Origin: Nosocomiicoccus massiliensis
GTDB lineage: Bacteria > Bacillota > Bacilli > Staphylococcales > Salinicoccaceae
Reading direction: 5' to 3'
Assembly (NCBI RefSeq): GCF_002871345.2
Contig: NZ_CP136964.1
Span: forward strand, 620,001 to 684,000
DNA: 64,000 nucleotides
Both the position numbers and the translations under genes were made by a program. Each line of letters begins with the position of its first letter. The first letter of the stretch is position 1. The notes under the pieces were generated by a model that was not told the DNA's origin, ran no database searches, and saw only the letters and a list, made by a program, of their open reading frames with translations. Of the stretch, positions 24,122 through 33,301 are shown one piece after another.

Positions 24122-24156
24122 TAGACGAGTACTGATTTTAGTGCTCGTCTTTTTTG
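24122..24156 (+). terminator. Terminator of the tRNA cluster
   Basis: AGACGAGTACT/AGTGCTCGTCT stem followed by six T. Confidence 0.9.
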
Positions 24157-24188
24157 TAGGATTATAGGTAGTTTTTTATCTTCTCATT

Positions 24189-24510
24189 TACAAAAACTGC
24201 GGTTTGCAGTGGAAATTTGTTAGATATATCCAGATAATTAACAAAAACTGTGCCGGCGAGTCAAAATTTGTTAATTATAAAAATATATCTAACAAAAACT
24301 CGTCAGATTTCCGAAAATCTGTTAATTATATCCAGATATCTAACAGAATCACGATATTTTTGTTAAATATAATTTTGTAAAAAGCTATTATTACACAATA
24401 AGATTAAAAACAACCTTATACTCCTGTTTCGGATGACCTCTTCATCTTCTCATTTACAAAAACCCAATAATTCATCCAAAATCTGTTAAATAAAACGAAA
24501 TATCACAAAC
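24189..24510. repeat. 51-bp-period palindromic repeat array
   Basis: Gene-free stretch. Units start at 24189, 24240 and 24291, exactly 51 bp apart, with a degenerate fourth at 24342. A separate copy begins at 24455 and another start-like ACAAACAAC follows 51 bp later. Each unit is a conserved ACAAAAACT, about 14 variable bases, then AATTTGTTA..TATATC; the end of one unit and the start of the next form a TTTGTTA/TAACAAA dyad. The two blocks are each preceded by TCTTCTCATT. No coding signal seen. Confidence 0.75.
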
Positions 24511-24528
24511 AACTAGTTTTTAAAGATG

Positions 24529-24562
24529 AAAAAACACCTCCTAACTTTCAGTTAGAAGGTGT
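24529..24562 (-). terminator. Terminator of the ribonucleotide reductase operon
   Basis: ACACCTTCTAACT/AGTTAGGAGGTGT stem on the minus strand followed by six T, ten bases after the alpha-subunit stop. Confidence 0.9.
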
Positions 24563-24571
24563 ATCATCGTT

Positions 24572-26260
24572 TTATGCTTCACAGTTGATACAAATTTTGC
24601 TTAAGTTAAATTGCTGTGCAGCGTTTGTACCATGTTGATAGTATAGTGATTTGATACCATTCGCCCAAGCGAATAAGTGCAGTTCGTTTAACTCTTCTGC
24701 TGTAATGTGACTTGGGTTTACCATGATGTTTAATGATTGACCTTGGTCGATGAATTGCTGTCTTGTTGATGCTTGTTCAATCACGTTGTATTGGTTTAAT
24801 TCACCAAACGTTTTAAATACTTCTTTTTCTCTTGCTGATAAAAAGTCTAAGTGCTGAACTGATCCGTCGTTGTCACGAATTGACTTTAGAATCTCTTCAG
24901 TGTTTTTACCTTTTTCTTCTAATAATTCTCTTAAGTACGGGTTAATCATTGTCTTTTTAACTTTTGCAGTGTCGACTACGAAGTAGTTTGACATGAACGG
25001 TTCAATCGATTTTGATACTTGTCCTAAAATGAATGAGCTTGACGTTGTTGGTGCGACCGCAAGTAGCGTTGCGTTACGTCTACCGTATCCTTTTAGTACT
25101 TCTGGTTCACCGAATTTTTCTGCGAGTTCTTCACTTGCTTTATACGCACGCTTTCTCATAAGTGAGAAGATTTGTGAGTTAATTTTGTTTGCTTCGATAC
25201 TTTCAAATGGAATCATGTTCGCTTGTAAATATGAATGCCATCCAAGTACTCCAAGGCCTAATGCACGGTTTTCAACCGCGAATTTATAAGCGCGTTTCAT
25301 ATGTTTAAATGCTTCACGGAGTTCTGCGTCTTCAGAATCTCTCATAGATTCTAAATCAGCAATAAATTCACTCATGACTGCATCTAAGAAGTAAATCATC
25401 GTTTCTACTGCATCTGTGTCTTTCCAATCGTCATAACGTTCAATATTCATTGAAGATAAATTACATACGAATGACCAGTCTTCTTTGTTTGGCAACATAA
25501 TTTCTGAACAAAGGTTTGAGTTGTTAATCGTTAACCCTTTGTCTTTATAAACATCTACTGTATCGTTATTTGCATTGTCATGGAAGAAAATGTACGGATA
25601 ACCCATTTGAACACGTCTAGATAAGAGTTTCGCCCAAACGTTACGCTTTTCTTCATCTCCACGGATCATTTCCTCAAGCCATTTGTCTGTTATTGAAACT
25701 CCGTGCGTTAACGTTTGAATTGGGTTTCCTTCTGTACCAATATCTAAAAACTCGTGGATATCCCCGTGTTCGATTGGTAAATATGGACTAAAACGACCAC
25801 GACGAACTGATCCCTGACTAATCGTGTCAGTAACTTGTTCGAATAGTTTCATAAAGTGAACAGATCCACTCGTATGTCCGTTATCAGTAATTTCAGATCC
25901 ACGTGGACGAATTTTACCGAAGTAACCGCTCGTTCCTCCACCGTATTTACTCATTAATGCAACTTCACTTGCTGTGTCCATAATTGATGGCACATTGTCT
26001 TCAATATATGAACCGAAGCAGCTAATTGATAATGCACGTTTTTTACCAAAGTTCGACCATACTGGGCTTGAAAGTGAATAAAACCCTCTACCCATGTAGT
26101 CGTAAAATTTATCTGAAAATCCATCTATACCTAAAATTTCTTCTGCTTTATTTGCGATATCTCTTATTCTTTGTTCAGGTGTTTCGCCTTCTGATAAATA
26201 CCCGCGTTCTAGAAAGACGCGAGAATCTTCGTTAAGCCAATAAAATGGTTGTTTAGCCAA
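24572..26260 (-). CDS. nrdA: Class I ribonucleotide reductase alpha subunit without ATP-cone
   Basis: Reduces ribonucleotides to deoxyribonucleotides. 562 residues, shorter than E. coli NrdA because the N-terminal ATP-cone is absent; the chain begins directly with the catalytic core. Active-site cysteines are in SISCFGSYIEDN and NNSNLCSEIML (Asn-Cys-Glu arrangement) and SFVCNLSSMN. The C-terminal CINCEA is the redox-shuttle pair. GGGTSGYFGKIRPRGSEI is the specificity-loop region. The gene is 19 bp after the beta subunit, in one operon. General activity control must come from the partner subunit. Assignment to class I is secure; the subclass is not. Confidence 0.94.
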   Translation of the reverse strand: MAKQPFYWLNEDSRVFLERGYLSEGETPEQRIRDIANKAEEILGIDGFSDKFYDYMGRGFYSLSSPVWSNFGKKRALSISCFGSYIEDNVPSIMDTASEVALMSKYGGGTSGYFGKIRPRGSEITDNGHTSGSVHFMKLFEQVTDTISQGSVRRGRFSPYLPIEHGDIHEFLDIGTEGNPIQTLTHGVSITDKWLEEMIRGDEEKRNVWAKLLSRRVQMGYPYIFFHDNANNDTVDVYKDKGLTINNSNLCSEIMLPNKEDWSFVCNLSSMNIERYDDWKDTDAVETMIYFLDAVMSEFIADLESMRDSEDAELREAFKHMKRAYKFAVENRALGLGVLGWHSYLQANMIPFESIEANKINSQIFSLMRKRAYKASEELAEKFGEPEVLKGYGRRNATLLAVAPTTSSSFILGQVSKSIEPFMSNYFVVDTAKVKKTMINPYLRELLEEKGKNTEEILKSIRDNDGSVQHLDFLSAREKEVFKTFGELNQYNVIEQASTRQQFIDQGQSLNIMVNPSHITAEELNELHLFAWANGIKSLYYQHGTNAAQQFNLSKICINCEA

Positions 26261-26279
26261 TTGAAATCCTCCTAATTGT

Positions 26280-27626
26280 TTACTTCAAATCGTTTACGTC
26301 GAGCATTCTAAGTCTGATTGTTTGGTTTACCTCTTGTTTTGTCTTACCTTCTAAATCAGATTTTGGTGAGAAAATCGTGTCTCCACTTACTGATTGACTA
26401 AACTTCGTGTAGTTTACACTACGTTTGTGAAGGAAGTCTGTGAGTTTTGTACCGATAACTTCATCGTCAAACCAAGATGTCTCAGCGACGAGTTTTTCAT
26501 CGACGTCAAATAATTTTTCATACCCTACAGATACAAGTGAATTATTTAAACGTTGTTTAACGAATTCTTTAACGACGTTACTTGACATAAACTCAAGTTC
26601 ACCTTCGCCTAAGATCCAGTCAATTACTTTTCCTTCTGACTCATATGCTTCACGGCACGCTTTATACACCGCTTCTTCCATATCCTCATCGAACCAATCT
26701 GGTTGTTCCTCGCGAATTGTATTTACAATGTCGATACCGAACATACCGTGGATTTGCTCTTCTTTAGAAGTCGCTTCGATAACGTTTGATAATCCTTTAA
26801 ACATATTTCTATGCTTGTTAAATGACATCATAATTAAGAACTGACTAAATAATGACACGTGTTCAGTAAATAGTGAGAATAAAATCATCGATAAGATGTA
26901 CTCTCTATCATCTTCACTTCTCGCGTATTGAACCATACGTGTTAAGTAATCTACACGTTGTTTTAACGCTGGAATGTCTTTGATCTTACTAAATTCATTA
27001 TTCAGTCCTAAAATTTCGAGTAAATGGCTGTACGCATCTGCGTGACGAACTTCTGATTCACTAAAACTTGCACCAACCGCACCGATCTCGTACTTCGGCA
27101 TACGGTGATAAAGATCTCCCCAGAACGTTTTTACTGCAACTTCAACTTGGGAAATCGCAAGCATCGAACGTGTCACTGCAGTCTTCTCGTGAGGTAACGC
27201 CCCTTGCATATAGTCTTGAATATCTGATGTATAGTTAAACTCTGTATGAATCCAGTAAGAGTGTCGAATCGCATCGACATACTGATATAATTCAGGATAT
27301 TCAAACGGCTTCATTTCCGCTCTTCTCTCAAAAATATCGCGCTTTCTCTTTTGCTTTTGACGATCTCTATAAATGATGTACGCACGCGCTGTATCTTTAT
27401 AATCACTTTTCAGTAAAACGTCCTCTACGACGTCTTGAATATATTCAACTGTAATAATATCTTCGCTTTTTTCTAGCACTTTAACAACTTGATCCGTTAA
27501 GTCATCAATCTTTTCAGCCATACCTGGTTCACCAGTTGCTTTATTCGCTTTAGACATTGCAACGGAAATCTTATTCTTATCGAAATTCACAATTTCGCCA
27601 CTACGTTTTCTAATTTGTGTAATCAA
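26280..27626 (-). CDS. nrdB: Class I ribonucleotide reductase beta subunit with N-terminal ATP-cone
   Basis: 448 residues, about 100 longer than usual. Residues 1-95 are an ATP-cone (IRKRSGEIVNFDKNKISVAM ... VEYIQDVVEDVLL ... AYIIYRDRQ). The ferritin-like radical domain follows, with di-metal ligands and the radical tyrosine in SEVRHADAYSH (Glu-x-x-His, Tyr four residues later), a glutamate in FTEHVSLFSQF, and EEQIHGMFG. First gene of the operon; two NrdR boxes lie upstream. A cone on the radical subunit instead of alpha is known from a few bacteria (e.g. Leeuwenhoekiella). Start ATG 27626, with GAGGT upstream. Confidence 0.93.
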   Translation of the reverse strand: MITQIRKRSGEIVNFDKNKISVAMSKANKATGEPGMAEKIDDLTDQVVKVLEKSEDIITVEYIQDVVEDVLLKSDYKDTARAYIIYRDRQKQKRKRDIFERRAEMKPFEYPELYQYVDAIRHSYWIHTEFNYTSDIQDYMQGALPHEKTAVTRSMLAISQVEVAVKTFWGDLYHRMPKYEIGAVGASFSESEVRHADAYSHLLEILGLNNEFSKIKDIPALKQRVDYLTRMVQYARSEDDREYILSMILFSLFTEHVSLFSQFLIMMSFNKHRNMFKGLSNVIEATSKEEQIHGMFGIDIVNTIREEQPDWFDEDMEEAVYKACREAYESEGKVIDWILGEGELEFMSSNVVKEFVKQRLNNSLVSVGYEKLFDVDEKLVAETSWFDDEVIGTKLTDFLHKRSVNYTKFSQSVSGDTIFSPKSDLEGKTKQEVNQTIRLRMLDVNDLK

Positions 27627-27719
27627 AACTTCGACCTCATTTCTTTATCTTTCGATTATTCATTCTAACACTAACACGATAAAAATGGAATGACTTTTTA
27701 CTTAATTTTTTAAAACGAC

Positions 27720-27777
27720 ACACAATATATAGTGTGAAAAACTATGAAAACAAATAGAATAGCACAATATATAGATA
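27720..27777. promoter_or_regulatory. Tandem NrdR boxes upstream of nrdBA
   Basis: Box 1 ACACAATATATAGTGT (27720-27735) and box 2 GCACAATATATAGATA (27762-27777), 42 bp apart start to start (four helical turns), as required for cooperative NrdR binding. On the minus strand TTGTGC inside box 2 and TAGTTT before box 1 are 17 bp apart and may be the promoter. Adjacent bases 27627-27719 hold no gene. Confidence 0.85.
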
Positions 27778-27813
27778 TATTATATTTAAGAAAAGAAAAT
27801 CTTATCACGCAAA

Positions 27814-27856
27814 TAAAAAGCCCTTACGTCTTTAAAAGATTAAAAACGTAAGAGCT
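27814..27856 (-). terminator. Terminator of comK
   Basis: AGCTCTTACGT/ACGTAAGGGCT stem on the minus strand with TTTTTATT after it. Confidence 0.82.
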
Positions 27857-27864
27857 ATAAACAG

Positions 27865-28449
27865 CTAGTACACACCATAGTCTAGCTGCTGCATATGCAT
27901 TAAATATTCGTGTCGTTTGAATTCGTCTAGCATTAAAGTTTCTCTCTGTGACAACAACGATCGATCATTAACTTCTGTTTCTCTATAAAATGCTTCACGT
28001 CTTAAGCTAATTTTATAATACAACTTCATCGCGTTAGAGTATTGTTTGTCGAATTGATAATAAGTCACATCAACGACGATATCTTCTCCGTTATAAAAAT
28101 GAACGCGTGTACGACTTTCATCTTTTTCATACCGTTTAATATGTCTGATGTTAAACCAAAGATTATAAGAGTTACGGTCAGAAAACAAAGGAAAATAAAT
28201 ATAACTTCCAAAGAAATCAATCATAATTGGTGGCTTAGAAGTAATATTCGTCATATCTTTAGTAATTGCTTTCCTATGTAAATAATTCGAAGAGAACCGC
28301 AAACAATTCTCTGCCATTAACTTATTCGCTTCTTTTTTAATCACATACTCTTCTCCTGTAATTTCTCTAGCAATTGACGTGTTCGTATTGAAATAGTTAT
28401 CCGAAGCAATATACATCGTATTTTTATTAATTGAATAATATGTAAGCAC
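27865..28449 (-). CDS. comK: Competence transcription factor ComK
   Basis: Activator of DNA-uptake (com) genes. 194 residues from GTG 28449, placed 8 nt after GGAGG; the ATG at 28464 would put the ribosome site inside the gene. Conserved ComK stretches are present: CLRFSSNYLHRKA, NITSKPPIMIDFFGSYIYFPLFS, then HVRHIKRYE-like and SYxxFxxQ-like (TYYQFDKQYSNAMKLYYK). The length agrees with B. subtilis ComK (192). Divergent from the IDEAL-domain gene, the staphylococcal arrangement. Confidence 0.92.
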   Translation of the reverse strand: MLTYYSINKNTMYIASDNYFNTNTSIAREITGEEYVIKKEANKLMAENCLRFSSNYLHRKAITKDMTNITSKPPIMIDFFGSYIYFPLFSDRNSYNLWFNIRHIKRYEKDESRTRVHFYNGEDIVVDVTYYQFDKQYSNAMKLYYKISLRREAFYRETEVNDRSLLSQRETLMLDEFKRHEYLMHMQQLDYGVY

Positions 28450-28549
28450 TACAATTACCTCCATGTGTTGTTAACTTATTATACAACATATGTATATAAA
28501 TGTTAAATAAAATAATCATTATTATTTTCAGACAATTTCAAATATTATA

Positions 28550-28578
28550 TTGACTTCCACATAACTACTCACTATAAT
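28550..28578 (+). promoter_or_regulatory. Consensus sigma-A promoter of the IDEAL-domain gene
   Basis: TTGACT (28550-28555), 17-bp spacer, TATAAT (28573-28578). Confidence 0.9.
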
Positions 28579-28609
28579 AATAATTATCAATTGATTGGAG
28601 GCGTTACCA

Positions 28610-28816
28610 ATGGAAAGTAAGTCAGTTAAACTACTCGCTCAACGTCGTGCGTTTTTACAAGCCGCTACTGATCTTTCGGCAGATCTTATTCTCGAAGAGT
28701 CTTTAAATCATTTTAAAGAAGCACATTATTTACAAAAAATCGAAGAAGCGCTATTAACTAAAAACGAAGAAATGTTTAATGAGTATACGGAGTTATTAAA
28801 AAATGTTAAAAATTAA
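28610..28816 (+). CDS. IDEAL-domain small protein next to comK
   Basis: 68 residues from ATG 28610 with GGAGG 8 nt upstream (an in-frame TTG at 28595 would overlap this site). Helical, acidic; SADLILEESLNHFKEAHYLQKIEEALLTKNEEMFNEY fits the short IDEAL domain found in proteins next to comK in staphylococci. Monocistronic with its own strong promoter and terminator. Molecular role unknown. Confidence 0.8.
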   Translation: MESKSVKLLAQRRAFLQAATDLSADLILEESLNHFKEAHYLQKIEEALLTKNEEMFNEYTELLKNVKN

Positions 28817-28834
28817 TATGAAAACTGTATTCAA

Positions 28835-28882
28835 ATGAAAAAGCTGATCGAGATTTAATCATAAACTCAATCAGCTTTTTTA
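28835..28882. terminator. Bidirectional terminator between IDEAL and cupin genes
   Basis: AAAGCTGATCGAG../..CTCAATCAGCTTT stem with A/T runs on both sides serving the convergent genes. Confidence 0.85.
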
Positions 28883-28884
28883 AT

Positions 28885-29220
28885 TTAAAATAATATCGCA
28901 ATAAATTCTAAATCCTCGTCTCCAACATTTTCAATTCCGTGAGACTGCCCTTTTTTAATAACGCAACAATCATTTGGTCCAACGATGTGTTCCTTCTTGT
29001 TTTCGTCAGTAAATAATCCTTTTCCTCTAACGATATTATAAATTTCAGCATCTTTATCATGTAAGTGATAACCAATTGAACTACCTTTTGGAAGTACAAC
29101 ATTCGCAACCATATCAATCGTATCTAAATCCCCTTTTGATACGTGTTTAAATATTTCAATCGTACCTTTACCTCCGAAATGATTGTCTATCTTTAAAGAA
29201 TTCTTTTCATTATAAATCAT
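28885..29220 (-). CDS. Small cupin-domain protein
   Basis: 111 residues, a single cupin_2 barrel. Motif 1 is GSSIGYHLHDKDAEIYNIVRGKG with the usual His/His/Glu metal set; motif 2 is PNDCCVIKKGQSHGIEN with the second-box histidine. Probably a metal-binding sugar/small-molecule binding protein or enzyme; substrate unknown. AGGTGA site before ATG 29220. Confidence 0.85.
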   Translation of the reverse strand: MIYNEKNSLKIDNHFGGKGTIEIFKHVSKGDLDTIDMVANVVLPKGSSIGYHLHDKDAEIYNIVRGKGLFTDENKKEHIVGPNDCCVIKKGQSHGIENVGDEDLEFIAILF

Positions 29221-29257
29221 ATGTTCACCTGCTTTTATTTATATTATATCATTACAT

Positions 29258-29294
29258 AACAAAACCCTTCTAAATAACTAATATTTAGAAGGGT
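29258..29294 (-). terminator. Terminator of the permease gene
   Basis: ACCCTTCTAAATA/TATTTAGAAGGGT stem followed by TTTTG on the minus strand. Confidence 0.8.
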
Positions 29295-29308
29295 CAAAAA
29301 TCTTCCTA

Positions 29309-30757
29309 CTATATCTCTTTCGAATGTATTTCCTCTCTTGTCATGTCTAAAATCAAGTGATCGAGTTCTTCTCGTTTTAAGCTTTTTAGTTTATTAAACT
29401 GGAACATGAAGAATCCTGCGCCGAGGATTGTCCAGATTCCTAATGCGATATATGACGGTAGTGTGAGTGCTGCTGGTGATCCTGGAATTAGTAATAACAA
29501 CAGGAATACTGCTGAGATGATTGCTCCGATGACTCCAAATACCGTATATAGTGTGTTTTTATGGCGTTTATCGCTAAAGAATTTTACTGTTACTAAACTC
29601 GTTGCTAAAAATGCTATCGATACACCGACGGATGACATATCGACGATCCAGCTGAGTGCTGTTCGTCCAAGCCAAGGTGCTGCTAAACAGACGACCATGA
29701 CGAATATGATTGCGTTTAACGGTGTATTTGTTTTTCTATGCAGTTTTGAAAATGCTTCTGGTATAAATTTCGCACGACCTAATGCAAAGATGAGTCGTGA
29801 TGATGATAAGTAAAATCCATTTAACCCTGTAAATACACCAAATGAAATCGACAGCGCTAAGAAGAATAGTCCGATTTTACCAAACGCTGAATGAATGACG
29901 TCTCCTGTTAACCATAACTTAGATTCCTCAAGCATTTCAGTATACGGGAACGTCCACGATGTAATTAAAATCATAAGCACGTATGTAACAATACTTGCAA
30001 CGATTCCAAATACAATCAATTTAAACGTCTGATTCGCTTCAAAGTTAAATTCTTCTGCTGCTTGCGGGATGTTGTCAAAGCCGACATACATCCACGGTGC
30101 AATTGCAACAATTACGATAATCGAACTTAAAACTCCGACGTCTTCATTAAATAGTGGAACTGCATTTTCAAAGCTAAATGTTGACGGTGTAAATGATAAA
30201 GTAAATAATCCCGCCACAACGATTGCCATAAATAAACAAAAGTAAAACTGCAGTTTCCCTGAAAGTCCTGATCCTTTAAAACTAATTATCGCAAATACGA
30301 TTAAAATAAATGTCGATAAAATAACCTCAGTAATATATACATCCCAGCCTGCAATTGAATATAAATATCCAACTTCTAAAAAGTCCGGAAGTATAAACTT
30401 AAATAGTAAACTAAAAGCACTCGCATTTACTGCTACTACACATATATATCCGAAAATTAAAAACCATGATGATATGAAACTAAAGTACTTTCCGAATCCA
30501 ACGTACGTAAATGCAAATTCTCCCCCAGACACTGGAAACTTCGCTGTTAACGCACCATAACCGACAGCAATCATTAACATGAGTAATCCACCGATAATAA
30601 TCCCTAAAACGGCACCGAGCGTACCTGAAGATTTTAACCAGTCACCTGGTAATATGAACGCACCCCATCCGATCGATGAACCGTAAGCGATTGCCCATAC
30701 AAAACGCCTCGACATCGTACTGTCGAATGACTCACGTTTTTCTTTACGTCTTTTCAT
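29309..30757 (-). CDS. APC-family amino acid permease
   Basis: 482 residues, about 12 hydrophobic helices. The N-terminal FVWAIAYGSSIGWGAFILPGDWL is the APC substrate-binding first helix, and the conserved GYGALTAKFPVSGGEFAFTY and a later GLNGFYLSSSRLIFALGRA follow. Transports an amino acid or amine into the cell; the substrate cannot be told from the sequence. GAGGGGAT precedes ATG 30757. Monocistronic. Confidence 0.9.
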   Translation of the reverse strand: MKRRKEKRESFDSTMSRRFVWAIAYGSSIGWGAFILPGDWLKSSGTLGAVLGIIIGGLLMLMIAVGYGALTAKFPVSGGEFAFTYVGFGKYFSFISSWFLIFGYICVVAVNASAFSLLFKFILPDFLEVGYLYSIAGWDVYITEVILSTFILIVFAIISFKGSGLSGKLQFYFCLFMAIVVAGLFTLSFTPSTFSFENAVPLFNEDVGVLSSIIVIVAIAPWMYVGFDNIPQAAEEFNFEANQTFKLIVFGIVASIVTYVLMILITSWTFPYTEMLEESKLWLTGDVIHSAFGKIGLFFLALSISFGVFTGLNGFYLSSSRLIFALGRAKFIPEAFSKLHRKTNTPLNAIIFVMVVCLAAPWLGRTALSWIVDMSSVGVSIAFLATSLVTVKFFSDKRHKNTLYTVFGVIGAIISAVFLLLLLIPGSPAALTLPSYIALGIWTILGAGFFMFQFNKLKSLKREELDHLILDMTREEIHSKEI

Positions 30758-30843
30758 GATATCCCCTCAAATAATTTAGTATATAAATTCTACTTACCCT
30801 AAATTTTTGAGGATAAACAGGATATTTCGATTTTCGATATATT

Positions 30844-31833
30844 TTATACGATTAGTTCTAAAAATTCCTCTCTCGTAATACGTCCTAAATAGTGCGGTAT
30901 ATCAACACCTTTAAGTGCTTCATCGATCGATTTATAATCGTGTCTAACACCGATTAATTTTTCTTCAATATCTTTAATTTCTCCAATTCCAAAGAAATCT
31001 CCAAATATTGCCGCACGTTCTATTATTCCTTTTTGGACTTCTAAACGGACATCTAATAGTCCTGCATCAAATTTATGGCTCGCTTCAAAATTGTAGTGTG
31101 GATTTTTACCGAAGTTCCAATCATCAGTTTGGTACTTCTCTTTAGATAACGTCATGATTTTATCCCAATCTTCATCTGTTAACTCATATTCTTCAATTTC
31201 CTCTACACTACCAAATATCTTTTCTAAAATAAGTCGTTTAAATCGTTCGATATCTAATGGTTCATCTAAAAACTCATTCACGTTACCTACGCGACTTCTT
31301 ACAGATTTAATACCTTTTGATTCGATCTTTTTAGGGTTTACTTTTAGTGAGTTTTGAACCGCTTCAAGGTCGCTATCTAGCATAATCGTTCCGTGACTAA
31401 ACATACGTCCTTTAATAGACACCATCGCATTGCCTGAAATCTTTTTACCATTCACTTCAATGTCGTTTCTACCGACAAGTTCTGCTGGAACACCTAAGTC
31501 ATTTAATACGTCGACAATTGGTTGCGTAAACTTTTTAAAGTTGTGGAAACTATTTCCATCATCTTCAGTTACAAAACTAAAGTTTAAATTGTTTTTGTCG
31601 TGATACACTGCACCACCGCCACTCACTCTACGTACGACTTTAATGCCATTTTCACGTGTATATTTTTCATTAATTTCTTCAACAGTATTTTGATTTTTAC
31701 CGATGATGATTGATGGTCCGTTTACATAAAATAAAAAGTACGAATCATCTGTAGGAATCTCTCTTAAGACGTATTCCTCCATCGCTAAGTTAATCATTGG
31801 GTCATCTATATTTTTATTTGATATAAATTTCAT
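30844..31833 (-). CDS. lplA: Lipoate-protein ligase
   Basis: 329 residues. Attaches free lipoate to E2 and GcvH proteins through lipoyl-AMP. The adenylate-site motif RRVSGGGAVYHDKNNLNFSF (about residues 72-91) and the lysine in KKISGNAM are conserved, with the typical C-terminal accessory domain. GGAGG before ATG 31833 follows directly on the T-run of the hemY terminator, whose loop contains a TGCTATAAT -10 for this gene. Confidence 0.93.
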   Translation of the reverse strand: MKFISNKNIDDPMINLAMEEYVLREIPTDDSYFLFYVNGPSIIIGKNQNTVEEINEKYTRENGIKVVRRVSGGGAVYHDKNNLNFSFVTEDDGNSFHNFKKFTQPIVDVLNDLGVPAELVGRNDIEVNGKKISGNAMVSIKGRMFSHGTIMLDSDLEAVQNSLKVNPKKIESKGIKSVRSRVGNVNEFLDEPLDIERFKRLILEKIFGSVEEIEEYELTDEDWDKIMTLSKEKYQTDDWNFGKNPHYNFEASHKFDAGLLDVRLEVQKGIIERAAIFGDFFGIGEIKDIEEKLIGVRHDYKSIDEALKGVDIPHYLGRITREEFLELIV

Positions 31834-31849
31834 TGTTTTCCTCCATTAA

Positions 31850-31882
31850 AAAAGACTTACTGCCATTATAGCAAGTAAGTCT
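31850..31882 (-). terminator. hemY terminator with lplA promoter in its loop
   Basis: Perfect 9-bp stem AGACTTACT/AGTAAGTCT (31853-31861, 31874-31882) plus six T on the minus strand. The 12-nt loop holds TGCTATAAT (-10 at 31865-31870). Confidence 0.8.
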
Positions 31883-31893
31883 AATTGATACAT

Positions 31894-33297
31894 TTAATTG
31901 ATAATCTCATTTGCAGTTTCTTTTGCTGTTTTTACACAGTCCGGTAATCCAACTGCATAATGCGGTGCGCCGATTAAATAAAGGCCTTTATAATTTTCCT
32001 TTAAGTACGCGTGAATTTTATCGATCATTTCTTTATGACCGACTAAGTAGTTCGGTGCAGCGTCAGGCATACGTGTAATAATATGGAATTCGGGCTCTCC
32101 CTTAATGTTCATCATCTTATCTAAGTCACGTCTGACAGCTTCTAAAATTTCTTCGTCCTTACCATTTTTAATGAGACCATTTAGTTTTTCATTGTTCGGC
32201 TTTCCAATATAAGCACGAAGTAACGCTTTACCTTCTGGTGCGGAATGTGCCCACTTTTTGTTTGTCCACGTACATGCAGTCATCGCCATGTCATCTTCTT
32301 GACGATTAATTACAAATCCAGTACCGTCGAGTGCGTTATCGACTTGTGATTCGTCAAAGCATAATACGATATTGGCCACTGTCGTCGCCTTCATATGGTT
32401 AAAGTACTCTAACATCGGATCGTCAATTAAATCTTTATATGCAAAATGCATCGTCGCAACGACGACATCACTATATTCTTTTTTACTATTACTAACAGTA
32501 ACTTCATAGTGATCATCGTGTTTTTCAATTTTTTCAACTGATGTATTTAAATAAATATGACCACCTTGAGATTCGATAACTTCTTTTAAACGGTCGATAA
32601 AAGACTCCAGTCCATTTTTAAATTGATAAAACATCCCTTGTTTTTTATCTTGTGATACTTTAACTGCAGTATTTTGACTGCGTTTTTTGCGTTCGTACAT
32701 TCCTTTTATGAGGCTACCGTAACGTTCTTCTTCTTCTTTAAAGAATGGATACGTCGCCATTAAACTCATCTCGTCTAAAGCTGTACTATAAACACCGCCG
32801 AGAAGCGGCTCGATCATATTTGTCGCGACTTCTTCACCGAGACGCTTTTTAAAGAATTCACCGGCTGATATATCCCCATGCATTTCAACGACTGGAATTT
32901 GATTATCGAGTAACGCACGTGCTTTTCCTCTGACAGATAAGAGTTCTGTATCTTGAATTGCTTCTTTAGTCGTCGGCACACCTAATATCGTGTTTTGTGG
33001 AACTGGACTAAGTGAACCGTTCGCATATATGAATGATCGCCCTGTTAAATTTCGAACGAGGTCATCTTTCATACCAATTTCTACTGCGAGATCTGTCAGA
33101 TCAGGTTTACGACTAATATAAGATTCTGCACCTTGCTCGATGACAAATCCATTTTTACGGTACGTTTTAATTTTACCGCCGATTCTCTCACTCGCTTCGT
33201 ATAAATCGACAGCAATACCATTTTTAGTTAAATAGTATGCAGTAGATAATCCTGTAACCCCGCCTCCGACAATACATACTTTTTTCACGTGACTCAC
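31894..33297 (-). CDS. hemY: Coproporphyrinogen III oxidase (HemY/CgoX type)
   Basis: 467-residue FAD enzyme. N-terminal dinucleotide motif GGGVTGLSTAYYL and ERIGGKIKT, with the C-terminal GLYLIGAPHYAVGLPDCV FAD segment. In Gram-positives with the coproporphyrin-dependent haem route it oxidises coproporphyrinogen III to coproporphyrin III, the substrate of HemH. Third gene of hemE-hemH-hemY, 4 bp after hemH; membrane-associated. Confidence 0.95.
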   Translation of the reverse strand: MSHVKKVCIVGGGVTGLSTAYYLTKNGIAVDLYEASERIGGKIKTYRKNGFVIEQGAESYISRKPDLTDLAVEIGMKDDLVRNLTGRSFIYANGSLSPVPQNTILGVPTTKEAIQDTELLSVRGKARALLDNQIPVVEMHGDISAGEFFKKRLGEEVATNMIEPLLGGVYSTALDEMSLMATYPFFKEEEERYGSLIKGMYERKKRSQNTAVKVSQDKKQGMFYQFKNGLESFIDRLKEVIESQGGHIYLNTSVEKIEKHDDHYEVTVSNSKKEYSDVVVATMHFAYKDLIDDPMLEYFNHMKATTVANIVLCFDESQVDNALDGTGFVINRQEDDMAMTACTWTNKKWAHSAPEGKALLRAYIGKPNNEKLNGLIKNGKDEEILEAVRRDLDKMMNIKGEPEFHIITRMPDAAPNYLVGHKEMIDKIHAYLKENYKGLYLIGAPHYAVGLPDCVKTAKETANEIIN

Positions 33298-33301
33298 CTC
33301 T

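Noticed and set aside
24189..24510. CRISPR array
   Set aside because: Variable segments are only about 14 nt, constant segments are degenerate, and no cas genes are near.
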